A stretch of 39,691 bases of DNA from an uncultured Lachnospiraceae bacterium (GCA_902793845.1 CADBFE010000006.1:1-39691); one strand, 5' to 3'; counted from the stretch's first letter, positions 28,427 through 36,412 are shown. Numbers and translations: made by a program. The notes: a model not told the origin generated them from the sequence alone.

Positions 28427-29128
28427 ATGGCATTTGCAGAGTGTGGAAACGGACACATTTACAACACGGATCAGTACAGCTCTTGTCCGTATTGTAACGG
28501 AGGAGGAAATCAGGTTGTATTTAACGGGGGCAGTTCAGATGTAGGAAAGACAGTTCCTGCTGGAGCAGCAATGGGTGGCGCTGATATTGGTAAGACAGTA
28601 CCCGCCGGTTCAGCTATGGCTAATACACCTAATGTATGGGCACCGGCAGGAGACAATTCAGGCAAGACTGTTGCACCGGCAGCTTATAATGGTGGACCTG
28701 CAGCAGGAGTAAAGGTTACACCGGCAGCAGATATAGGAAAGACTGTAGCTGTAATGCAGAAGTCCATGAGTATGGAGCCTGTAGTTGGCTGGTTTGTATG
28801 TATTGACGGTCCTGATAAAGGTAAAGATTTCAGAATCCTTGCTAAGAACAATACAATTGGACGTAGCGAGAAGAATGATATCTGCATAAAGGGTGACCAG
28901 TCAATTGCAAGAGAGAATCAGGGAAGACTCGGATATGATGTAAAGCATAATACTTTCCATATTATTCCCGGAGAGAGCTCTAACAACATTTACATTGGTG
29001 AAGATCCTGTGTATGTTCCAACAAAGCTTGAAGCATATCAGGTTCTTGAAATTGGTGAAACAAAACTTGTATTCGTTCCTTTCTGTGGAGATAAATTCAC
29101 ATGGGAAGACGGCTTGAAGGAGAAATAA
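28427..29128 (+). CDS. Zinc-finger FHA protein with four GKTV repeats
   Basis: This 233-residue soluble protein starts with a small zinc-binding element (C6, H10, C20, C23). Residues 30-110 are Gly/Ala/Pro-rich and hold four GKTV units, at T41, T56, T80 and T105, three of them preceded by D-V/I. The C-terminal FHA domain (about 120-225) keeps GRS (R146) but has SIAREN at the usual S-x-x-H site. The layout resembles GarA/FhaA-type FHA regulators, whose N-terminal threonines are phosphorylated by the cognate kinase and then bound by the FHA domain; here the candidate acceptors are the GKTV threonines (inference). GGAGG precedes the ATG. The stop is directly followed by the phosphatase ATG. Confidence 0.88.
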   Translation: MAFAECGNGHIYNTDQYSSCPYCNGGGNQVVFNGGSSDVGKTVPAGAAMGGADIGKTVPAGSAMANTPNVWAPAGDNSGKTVAPAAYNGGPAAGVKVTPAADIGKTVAVMQKSMSMEPVVGWFVCIDGPDKGKDFRILAKNNTIGRSEKNDICIKGDQSIARENQGRLGYDVKHNTFHIIPGESSNNIYIGEDPVYVPTKLEAYQVLEIGETKLVFVPFCGDKFTWEDGLKEK

Positions 29129-29935
29129 ATGGCAGAGTACCAGGGCACAGTTAACAATACAAATGCTGGTCCATACAGAAGATTAAGTTATCAGATAGCC
29201 AATTTACAAGGTGTAGGTCAGCGTGCCAGACAGGAAGATTCCTTTACGCTGGCAAATGCCTTTGATGTAAAGGCTATGAAACGTGATGGACTTCTCTTTG
29301 TGGTATGTGATGGTATGGGTGGAATGAAGGACGGAAAAGAAGCAAGCGAAGCCGCTATTGCAAGTATTCGTCAGTCATTTGCAAATCTTAACCGTCAGGG
29401 TGATATTGCCGAGCAGATTAAAGAGGCACTGTTTCAGGCGTCAGATAAAGTGGAGGCTCTCATAGGCGGGGTAGGTGGCAGTACAGCTATACTGTCAATT
29501 ATCTATGATGAAAAACTTTACTATGCGAGTGTAGGTGACAGTTATTACTATCTTAAACGTGGCGATGATATTTATCGTCTCAACAGAGAACATAATATGT
29601 GCAATCAGATTTGCATGGAATGTCTTCGCGAGGGCAATATGGATCCATCTGAAGGCCGGGCAGATGCTGAGGCAACAGCACTTACCCAGTTTATTGGAAT
29701 GGTTGGTCTTGAGGATATTGATTGTTCAGTGAGACCACTTCCGCTTAAGGAAGGTGATGTGCTTCTTGCATGTTCTGACGGAGTAGGTGGAACAATTGAT
29801 GAAAATGAAGTTCTTGCAGCACTTCGTCTTGATGATCCTCAGGATATGTGCGCGGCGATGGAGCAGGGAATTATCAACCACGGTAAAGTTAATCAGGATA
29901 ACTACACGGCAATTGTTGTTAAGTGTGTAAAGTAA
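29129..29935 (+). CDS. PP2C-family protein Ser/Thr phosphatase
   Basis: The 268-residue PP2C phosphatase has the metal-binding pattern QEDSF (D37), VVCDGMGG (D61), SVGDSYYYL, ACSDGVGG and the final NQDNYTAIVV. All expected aspartates are present, so it should be an active Mn/Mg-dependent phosphatase. It has no membrane segment. Its ATG follows the FHA gene's stop without a gap, implying coupled expression. The expected substrates are the kinases and FHA proteins of the operon. The N-terminal 20 residues are polar and family-variable. Confidence 0.93.
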   Translation: MAEYQGTVNNTNAGPYRRLSYQIANLQGVGQRARQEDSFTLANAFDVKAMKRDGLLFVVCDGMGGMKDGKEASEAAIASIRQSFANLNRQGDIAEQIKEALFQASDKVEALIGGVGGSTAILSIIYDEKLYYASVGDSYYYLKRGDDIYRLNREHNMCNQICMECLREGNMDPSEGRADAEATALTQFIGMVGLEDIDCSVRPLPLKEGDVLLACSDGVGGTIDENEVLAALRLDDPQDMCAAMEQGIINHGKVNQDNYTAIVVKCVK

Positions 29936-29955
29936 TAAATTGAGAGGAAATTGTA

Positions 29956-31809
29956 ATGAAAAAGATAATTAACAAAGTTGTTGCTTTTATTTTAACAACA
30001 GTATTAGTTGTTGGAATATTTCTTACAACATCTTGGCAGGTAAATGCATATGATTCTAATATAACTAATGGTGTAGTGTATATTGAGGAATTTGCATATG
30101 GAGCAGTATTAGCATATAGTGATGGAACTATTTACAGAAATTTAGGAGATACTTGTCTTTGGTCCGGATCAGGTTTCTTTGTTGGTAAAGATTCAGCTCA
30201 ATACATCGTTACCAACTGCCATGTAGTTCAAAATTATTTGGATTGTAACAAAGGTGAAGCTGGTGGTGCATATTGTTTTACAACAACGAACGGCGAAAAA
30301 ATATATGCGGTTTGGGATAAGATGGAAATTCGTGTTTATTATTCCCAGGATGATTATGACGTCGCATATGTAGAGGATTACGGAAGTGTAGATGAGGTTG
30401 ATCTTGCACTTTTAAAGTTGAAATCACCAACAGATAAAAGAACTCCTCTTACATTGTACGATATTCCTAAAGATGAAGATAGTAAAAATGCATTAAAGGG
30501 TGAGAGCGTAATTGTTCTTGGATATCCATCAATAGTTGATAACGATTTTTCAGGGGGATCGGATCAGTTTGATGAAAATGCAATTAGAGCAAATGAGGGA
30601 ATAATTAATAACTATTCAATTACGGAAAAGGGTATTGGTTGGTTTGAACATAGTGCTGAAACAACTCATGGTAATTCGGGTGGCCCGTTAATCCTTAAAG
30701 AAAATGGATGTGTTGTAGGTGTTCACTCCGCAGGTGATCAGGTAGACTCAATAAAGCAGAATTTTGCAATTGATGTAGAATATGTTATTGACATGCTTGA
30801 TGATAATGGTGTTGCCTATTCTTTATCAAGTGATACTGTGTCAGAAGACACAGCAGATTTAGACGATGCAGCAGCATCAGACGGCACAGATGCAGCTTCT
30901 CCATCATCTGAAGGCGCAGGTGGTGCAGGCGGCGTAGTTATTATAATCGCTGTAGTTGTAGTCGCAGTTCTTGGAATAATTGTATTTGTTGTTAAATCTA
31001 AGAGTAAATCAGGAGCAAAGGGAAAATCTGGAGATGATCCATTTAAGACAGAAGTATTTCCTGAAGCACCAAGACCGGTTGCAGCACAGACTTCTCAGGC
31101 TATGCCTGTGGCAAAATCACTTGCAGCTCAGCATAACGGAGCAGTATTTAGTCTGGCAGCTGGTCCTATAACAGTAGGTCGTGATGCAAGTGTATGCAAA
31201 CTTATATATAAAGATGGTACACCTGGTGTAAGTGGTAAACATTGTACTATTGAATACAGGCCTGCAACAAACAACTTTGTTGTAACAGATCTTGGTTCAT
31301 CTGTAGGAACATTCCTTATGAATGGAACAAAGATGGAGCCTAACAGACACTATAGCTTTAACATAGGAGACAGCTTCTATGTAGGAGACAAGGCAAATGT
31401 AATCCGCCTTGAAACTCAGGGACAGTCAAGTTCTGTAGGACATACAGTAGCAGCAGTATCAAGTCAGCCTACATCAGCACCGGCACGTACACCTATGGTT
31501 CGCTCTCTTGCGGCTCAGCATAACGGCGCAAGCTTTGCATTATCAAACGGACCTATTACAGTAGGCCGTGACGCTAGTGCCTGCAAGATCGTATATCAGT
31601 CCGGAACACCTGGTATCAGCGGTAAGCATTGTACTATTGAATACAGACCGTCACAGAACGTATTTATAGTAACAGACCTTAATTCATCTTATGGTTCATT
31701 CCTTGCAAACGGAACAAAGATGGAGCCTAACAGACATTACAGCTTTAATCCCGGAGACAGTTTCTTTGTAGGTGATAAGGCTAACGAATTACGATTTGAG
31801 GTACATTAA
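29956..31809 (+). CDS. Secreted trypsin-like protease with membrane helix and two cytoplasmic FHA domains
   Basis: The 617-residue protein begins with a signal sequence (1-31, MKKIINKVVAFILTT... ending QVNA). It continues with an S1/DegP-like protease domain with catalytic H89 (VTNCHVVQ), D149 (VDLALLKL) and S241 (HGNSGGPL). A Ser/Ala/Asp linker leads to one membrane helix at about 326-347. Two FHA domains follow on the cytoplasmic side, with R409 and R538, SGKHC sites and GSSVGTFLMNG or NSSYGSFLANG. The two FHA domains share a 26-base identical stretch (31324-31349 and 31711-31736), so they arose by internal duplication. SVGHTVAA (T497) between them resembles the GKTV motif of the protein at 28427. 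The fusion would link extracellular proteolysis or binding to phospho-signalling inside. No PDZ domain is seen. Confidence 0.9.
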   Translation: MKKIINKVVAFILTTVLVVGIFLTTSWQVNAYDSNITNGVVYIEEFAYGAVLAYSDGTIYRNLGDTCLWSGSGFFVGKDSAQYIVTNCHVVQNYLDCNKGEAGGAYCFTTTNGEKIYAVWDKMEIRVYYSQDDYDVAYVEDYGSVDEVDLALLKLKSPTDKRTPLTLYDIPKDEDSKNALKGESVIVLGYPSIVDNDFSGGSDQFDENAIRANEGIINNYSITEKGIGWFEHSAETTHGNSGGPLILKENGCVVGVHSAGDQVDSIKQNFAIDVEYVIDMLDDNGVAYSLSSDTVSEDTADLDDAAASDGTDAASPSSEGAGGAGGVVIIIAVVVVAVLGIIVFVVKSKSKSGAKGKSGDDPFKTEVFPEAPRPVAAQTSQAMPVAKSLAAQHNGAVFSLAAGPITVGRDASVCKLIYKDGTPGVSGKHCTIEYRPATNNFVVTDLGSSVGTFLMNGTKMEPNRHYSFNIGDSFYVGDKANVIRLETQGQSSSVGHTVAAVSSQPTSAPARTPMVRSLAAQHNGASFALSNGPITVGRDASACKIVYQSGTPGISGKHCTIEYRPSQNVFIVTDLNSSYGSFLANGTKMEPNRHYSFNPGDSFFVGDKANELRFEVH

Positions 31810-31812
31810 TTT

Positions 31813-32538
31813 ATGAGATTTGATGTATACGAGTATACAAATCATGGCGGCAGAGATTACAACGAGGATGCCGTAGGACACAAAGTTATCGGTGACAATG
31901 GAGTATTCCTTGTTGCCGATGGCCTTGGTGGCCATAATTTCGGTGAAGTAGCATCTGCATGTGTCAGAGATACTCTTGTGAATGGATTTGGAGGCGATTT
32001 CGGAGGCAATCCTGCAGGATGGCTTGAAGCGGTCGTAAACAAGGCTAATGAGAATATACTGGCCATTCAGAAAGAAAAGAACGATGTACTAAAAAGTACT
32101 GTTGTTGCTCTTTGCATAGAAAATGGACGGGCAGTATGGGGCAATGTAGGCGATTCGAGACTTTACTATATCCATAACGGTGACATCGCAGCTTATACCA
32201 ATGATCATTCTGTTGCATATAAAAAGTTTAAAGCAGGGGAGATTACAAGAGACCAGCTTCGCAGTGATGAAGATCAGTCAGCGCTCCTTCGCTCACTTGG
32301 CAGCGATGACAGGCATGAGGTTGAATTGTATGATAACGGTATAACGGTTGTTTCCGGTGATGCTTTTATGCTCTGCTCTGATGGAGTATGGGAGTTTGTG
32401 AAGGATTATGAAGTTTTGATAGACCTGTTGAAAGCCCACAATGCAAAAGAATGGGCAGAGCTTCTTCTCCTTCGTATGATGGAGCGTATTCAGGGTGGTA
32501 ACGATAATCTGACGATTCAGACTATTATGATTAATTAA
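31813..32538 (+). CDS. PP2C-family protein phosphatase (second copy)
   Basis: This 241-residue PP2C has NEDAVG (D19), VADGLGGH (D36), NVGDSRLYY, LCSDGVWEF and GGNDNLT, the complete metal-site set. It is only distantly similar to the phosphatase at 29129, so the two probably have different targets, for example a kinase and an FHA protein. It has no transmembrane segment. The gene begins 3 bases after the protease stop. A GAGGT site lies inside the end of the protease gene, so expression is tightly linked. Confidence 0.93.
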   Translation: MRFDVYEYTNHGGRDYNEDAVGHKVIGDNGVFLVADGLGGHNFGEVASACVRDTLVNGFGGDFGGNPAGWLEAVVNKANENILAIQKEKNDVLKSTVVALCIENGRAVWGNVGDSRLYYIHNGDIAAYTNDHSVAYKKFKAGEITRDQLRSDEDQSALLRSLGSDDRHEVELYDNGITVVSGDAFMLCSDGVWEFVKDYEVLIDLLKAHNAKEWAELLLLRMMERIQGGNDNLTIQTIMIN

Positions 32539-32552
32539 GGAAGTATAGAAAT

Positions 32553-33626
32553 ATGCTAAAGAAAAGTATTTTAATGGTAATAATGTCTCTGACGTGCCTT
32601 TCGTTGGTAACTGTGCCTGTTAATGCAAAGGCTGTTAATACAAAGCCTACAATAGGTCATGAAACTCCCGGAGACGATGATGGAGATGATGACGGCGGAG
32701 ATGAAAATCCTGGGGATATAATACCTTCGCCTGCTTCAGACAATCCTGATCAGGTTGACCCTGCTAATCCCGGATTTGGTCATGGAGGGACAGACGACCC
32801 TGATGGACGGGATGATCCGGAGCCGGATAATCCTAATGGTCATGGTGGAAGTGATGACCCCGATGGAAATAACGACCCCGATACGCCCGATAATCCTGAC
32901 GAACCGGACAATCCACTTATTTCCGATGATCAGCCTGATGAGGAAGAACCCGACGAGCCGGTGACTATTGATAATCCTGATGATGGAGTATCTGACAATG
33001 ATACACCATCATTAATTCAGCCTAATCCCGATACAGATGATGATGACGAAGATGAGGATGCTGATTCAGAAGATGATGATAGTGAAGAAGGTTTATCAGA
33101 TTCCAAGATAATTATCATTGCCCTTTGTATAGGTGGAGCGGTTATTATAGTTGCTATCATTATTGCTGCACTTATTCTTAGGAAGAAAGATGACGATTCA
33201 GATAGAAATAATACTCCGTCACCAAGGACAGTATCGCCAGGTGTAGGTAATACGGTACAGGTAGGTAGTCCGGTACAACAGAGCAAGTCGGCGCAGCAAA
33301 GCTCAGGACCGTTATATGTCAAAGAAAATGCCGTAAACGGAAGACCGATTTCCATTGATGTAAAAATGGGTAAGGTAAATGCGACAAGCTTTACAATTGG
33401 TACAAGACTTGCGATGGGTTCAGATAAATCATGTGATATTGTATTTAATGAGTCGACAGTTGAGCCTGTACATGCTTTCCTTGAAGTACGAAATGGAGAT
33501 ATTTACCTTGTAGAAAACAGCAAGTCAGGAACATATCTTGAAGGTATGAGAATTTCTATTCATAACAAGCTTGATAGTGGAGATTTGATTTCTCTTGGAA
33601 ATACAGAATTTAATATAAGATTTTAA
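32553..33626 (+). CDS. Secreted Asp/Pro-rich stalk protein with membrane helix and degenerate FHA domain
   Basis: This 357-residue protein has a signal peptide (1-26, ending PVNA), then about 150 residues almost wholly of D, P, N, G, E and S with DDPDG, PDNPDEPDN and HGGxDDPDG-like repeats, a membrane helix at about 187-208 and a cytoplasmic C-terminal FHA fold (about 260-357). The FHA domain lacks the usual Arg (AMGSDKSCDIVF in place of GR) and the Ser before His (TVEPVHAFLEV), so phosphothreonine binding is doubtful. GVGNTVQVG (T234) lies between helix and FHA domain. The acidic stalk could bind calcium or reach through the wall. It ends the operon and is followed by a terminator. Confidence 0.85.
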   Translation: MLKKSILMVIMSLTCLSLVTVPVNAKAVNTKPTIGHETPGDDDGDDDGGDENPGDIIPSPASDNPDQVDPANPGFGHGGTDDPDGRDDPEPDNPNGHGGSDDPDGNNDPDTPDNPDEPDNPLISDDQPDEEEPDEPVTIDNPDDGVSDNDTPSLIQPNPDTDDDDEDEDADSEDDDSEEGLSDSKIIIIALCIGGAVIIVAIIIAALILRKKDDDSDRNNTPSPRTVSPGVGNTVQVGSPVQQSKSAQQSSGPLYVKENAVNGRPISIDVKMGKVNATSFTIGTRLAMGSDKSCDIVFNESTVEPVHAFLEVRNGDIYLVENSKSGTYLEGMRISIHNKLDSGDLISLGNTEFNIRF

Positions 33627-33649
33627 GATTTCAAAATATTGTTTCCCTA

Positions 33650-33686
33650 AAAATCCCTGCCCTTCGTTAAGAAGAGCAGGGATTTT
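33650..33686 (+). terminator. Intrinsic terminator of the kinase/FHA operon
   Basis: AAAATCCCTGC (33650-33660) pairs perfectly with GCAGGGATTTT (33676-33686). The T run is short but placement 23 bases after the last stop is typical. Confidence 0.82.
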
Positions 33687-33693
33687 GAATTTA

Positions 33694-33731
33694 AGACCAA
33701 CGGTCTGAAGCACTCGCTTGCGCGAGTGCTT
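33694..33731. repeat. Two adjacent hairpins
   Basis: AGACC-aac-GGTCT (33694-33706) is directly followed by AAGCACTCGC-ttgc-GCGAGTGCTT (33708-33731), a perfect 10-bp palindromic stem with a 4-base loop. No long T run follows. It looks like a REP-type or transposon-end hairpin rather than a second terminator. Confidence 0.7.
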
Positions 33732-33906
33732 AATTACTCTGACTGTAAAATGAATTGGATGGGCGGCGTATCCATCATATCAGGTTCCCTAATGGGAGTG
33801 CGGGGTGCCTTTCCTGCTCGTCAATTATCTTTACAACTCTAAAGTAACAGGATTTGCAACTTCGGTCAAGGTTTAATAAGTTGTTCTAAAAACTTATAGG
33901 GATTAT
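33732..33906. other. Unexplained intergenic block with GC-rich core
   Basis: About 175 bases between the hairpins and the hicB stop contain an unusually GC-rich core (33755-33820) in AT-rich surroundings. On the minus strand, positions 33885-33778 keep an open frame ending at a TGA, including VVKIIDEQERHPALPLG. It has no start codon or ribosome site and may be an element remnant or a structured RNA. Confidence 0.4.
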
Positions 33907-34302
33907 TTATATTCCAATTTTATTCATCAAGGCCTCCTGAAGAACCTGAGAGAAATTTATATTCTGCTTCATAGCCGCTTCGTTAAGCCATTCAGGGATG
34001 CTTAAGGTTTTCTTGACTGACTTTGAATTGTGTTTTTTTCTATAATCAGTCAAGTCAAATTCAATTAAACATGAAAAATCTGACGATTCAACGATATAAT
34101 CAACAGGAGTAGAGGCCTTAGGGAGTTTTTCGTTGTTTTTTAATCGCTCGTCTATACAAAGTCCAATAGCTTCAACTGCCATTTTGTATGCATCATCCAT
34201 ATTTTCTCCCTGAGTCAGACATTCTGGAAAATCGGGAAATGAAATCCAAAAACCACCACTTTTATCATCATGAAAAATAGCAGGATAAAAATACTTTTCC
34301 AT
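33907..34302 (-). CDS. hicB: HicB-family antitoxin, solitary
   Basis: The 131-residue protein has the HicB N-terminal partial RNase-H-like fold (FHDDKSGGFWISFPDFPECLTQGENMDDA in family terms, residues 10-40) followed by a ribbon-helix-helix C-terminus (KKTLSIPEWLNEAAMKQ... VLQEALMNK). HicB normally neutralises a HicA mRNA interferase and represses its own promoter. No hicA frame is found on either side (34303-34500 and 33630-33906), so this is an orphan copy. Its promoter contains a matching palindromic operator. It is oriented against the flanking genes, which suggests a small inserted unit. The ATG at 34302 follows an AAAGGAA site. Confidence 0.88.
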   Translation of the reverse strand: MEKYFYPAIFHDDKSGGFWISFPDFPECLTQGENMDDAYKMAVEAIGLCIDERLKNNEKLPKASTPVDYIVESSDFSCLIEFDLTDYRKKHNSKSVKKTLSIPEWLNEAAMKQNINFSQVLQEALMNKIGI

Positions 34303-34335
34303 AATATTACCAATTCCTTTGATGTTAGTGGCTTA

Positions 34336-34364
34336 ATTGTATACGTACTAATACGTATTGTCAA
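34336..34364 (-). promoter_or_regulatory. hicB promoter with double TACGTA operator
   Basis: On the minus strand TTGACA (34364-34359), 17 bases, and TACAAT (34341-34336) give a near-perfect promoter. The spacer holds two TACGTA palindromes (34342-34347 and 34352-34357) whose centres are 10 bp apart, a layout fitting cooperative ribbon-helix-helix binding by HicB. Confidence 0.8.
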
Positions 34365-34436
34365 TTAATGCAAGTGAATTAAAAAATCAAATATTGCTTG
34401 AAGTATATGTATATATGAATTTGTAAATTCTGTCAG

Positions 34437-34465
34437 TTGCCTTAAAACCAACTATTTATTATAAT
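34437..34465 (+). promoter_or_regulatory. Predicted promoter of the IMP cyclohydrolase operon
   Basis: TTGCCT (34437-34442), a 17-base spacer and a perfect TATAAT (34460-34465) lie 39 bases before the ATG at 34505. Confidence 0.65.
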
Positions 34466-34504
34466 TTTTAATACTTATTCAGATTCATTCAGGAGGATCA
34501 TCTA

Positions 34505-35198
34505 ATGGACAAACTCAGCATTGAAAAAGCCCGGACGCGGTATCATCATCGGCAAGACTCCCGATGGCAAGAAGGCAGTGACTGCTTATTTCATCATGGG
34601 CAGAAGCGTAAACAGCCGTAACCGTGTATTTGTAACAGAGGGAGAAGGAATCCGTACCCAGGCTTTTGACCCGTCAAAGCTCTCTGACCCCAGCCTTATC
34701 ATTTATGCGCCTGTCAGAGTACTTGGCAACAAGACCATCGTAACAAACGGTGACCAGACCGACACAATATATGAAGGTATGGACAAGCAGCTCACATTCG
34801 AGCAGAGCCTCCGCTCAAGAGAGTTTGAGCCTGACGGTCCCAACTATACACCGAGAATCTCAGGTATCATGCATATCGAGGACGGTAAATATAACTATGC
34901 GATGAGCATCCTTAAGAGCAATAACGGTGATCCGTCTGCATGCAACAGATATACATTTGCATACGAGAATCCCGTTGCCGGAGAGGGACACTTTATCCAT
35001 ACATACAAAAATGACGGTGATCCCCTTCCTTCTTTTGAGGGTGAGCCCAAGCTTGTAGGTATCGAGGGTACAATCGAAGAGTTTACTGACAAAATCTGGA
35101 ACAGCTTAAATGAAGACAACAAGGTATCACTCTTTGTCAGATTCATCGATATCGCAACAGGCGAGTATGAGACAAAAATCGTAAACAAGAATATTTAA
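34505..35198 (+). CDS. purO: IMP cyclohydrolase (PurO-type), apparently frameshifted near its start
   Basis: The protein closes FAICAR to IMP, the last step of purine synthesis. The long frame (34521-35198) matches IMP cyclohydrolase throughout: PGRGIIIGKTPDG, AYFIMGRSVNSRNRVF, IYAPVRVLGNKTIVTNGDQTD, FEPDGPNYTPRISG. It begins only with TTG 34521, which has no ribosome site. AGGAGG at 34491-34496 instead serves ATG 34505 (8 bases), which encodes MDKLSIEK, a typical family N-terminus, but in another frame. The shift lies around the AAAAAGCCC run at 34525-34532, and several residues usually found before PGRG also seem missing. This could be a real indel or a sequencing error. The rest shows no decay, and the downstream transformylase is intact. 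Confidence 0.8.
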
Positions 35199-35215
35199 TA
35201 TAAAGGAGTCCATCA

Positions 35216-36394
35216 ATGAAAGAACTTGAACTTAAATATGGTTGCAACCCTAACCAGAAACCGTCAAAAATATATGTGGCAGACGGCAGTGACCTCCCTA
35301 TCGAAGTACTTAACGGCAGACCCGGATACATCAACTTTCTCGATGCATTTAACGGCTGGCAGCTAGTTAAGGAATTAAAGAGAGCAACAGGACTCCCTGC
35401 TGCAACATCTTTTAAGCACGTATCACCTGCAGGTGCGGCAGTAGGTCTTCCCTTAAGCGATACACTTGCAAAGATTTACTGGGTAGATGATCTCGGAGAA
35501 CTCTCTCCCCTTGCATGTGCTTATGCAAGAGCAAGAGGTGCAGACAGAATGAGTTCATTCGGTGATTTCATCGCACTCTCTGATGTATGTGATGTCAGCA
35601 CTGCAAACATCATCAAGCGTGAGGTATCAGACGGCGTCATTGCTCCCGGATACGAGCCTGAAGCCCTTGAGATCCTTAAGTCAAAAAAGCGTGGCGAATA
35701 CAATATCATAAAGATAGATGAGAATTATACTCCTGCTCCCGTAGAGCACAAGGAAGTATACGGTATCACTTTTGAGCAGGGCAGAAACGAGCTCGACATC
35801 AACAAGGATTCCTTTACTGATATCGTAACAGAGAATAAGGAACTCCCCGACAGTGCCAAGATCGATATGGCTATCGCAATGATCACTCTTAAGTATACCC
35901 AGTCAAACTCTGTATGCTATGTAAAGAACGGCCAGGCAATCGGTATCGGTGCAGGTCAGCAGTCAAGAATCCATTGTACAAGACTTGCCGGATCAAAGGC
36001 AGACAACTGGCTCCTGCGTCAGTCACCCAAGGTACTCGGACTTCAGTTTGTAGACGGACTTGGCAGACCAGAGCGTGACAATGCCATCGATAACTACATC
36101 GGTGAGGATTACATGGATGTACTTGCAGATGGAGCATGGGAGAATATCTTTAAGGTTAAGCCTGAAGTATTCACAGCCGAGGAAAAGAGAGCATGGCTTG
36201 ATCAGGCATCTGATGTAACACTCGGTTCCGATGCGTTCTTCCCGTTTGCAGACAACATCGATAGAGCAAAGAGATCGGGTGTAAAGTATATCGCAGAGCC
36301 CGGCGGATCAAAGAGAGACCAGCTCGTCATTGATGCAGCTAACAAATACGGAATGGTTATGGCGTTTACAGGAATCAGACTGTTCCATCATTAA
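35216..36394 (+). CDS. purH: Monofunctional AICAR transformylase
   Basis: The 392-residue enzyme transfers a formyl group from 10-formyl-THF to AICAR to give FAICAR. It corresponds to the transformylase domain of bifunctional PurH, without the N-terminal MGS-like cyclohydrolase domain. Seen motifs include KYGCNPNQKPSKIY, SFKHVSPAGAAV (catalytic K-H), YTQSNSVCYVKNGQAIGIGAGQQSR, GSDAFFPFADNID and the C-terminal GIRLFHH. It is preceded by AAAGGAG and lies 17 bases after the cyclohydrolase gene, together replacing classic PurH. The formyl donor links to glyA and its IMP product feeds guaB. Confidence 0.95.
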   Translation: MKELELKYGCNPNQKPSKIYVADGSDLPIEVLNGRPGYINFLDAFNGWQLVKELKRATGLPAATSFKHVSPAGAAVGLPLSDTLAKIYWVDDLGELSPLACAYARARGADRMSSFGDFIALSDVCDVSTANIIKREVSDGVIAPGYEPEALEILKSKKRGEYNIIKIDENYTPAPVEHKEVYGITFEQGRNELDINKDSFTDIVTENKELPDSAKIDMAIAMITLKYTQSNSVCYVKNGQAIGIGAGQQSRIHCTRLAGSKADNWLLRQSPKVLGLQFVDGLGRPERDNAIDNYIGEDYMDVLADGAWENIFKVKPEVFTAEEKRAWLDQASDVTLGSDAFFPFADNIDRAKRSGVKYIAEPGGSKRDQLVIDAANKYGMVMAFTGIRLFHH

Positions 36395-36412
36395 TTTTTG
36401 ATATACTCGCAG

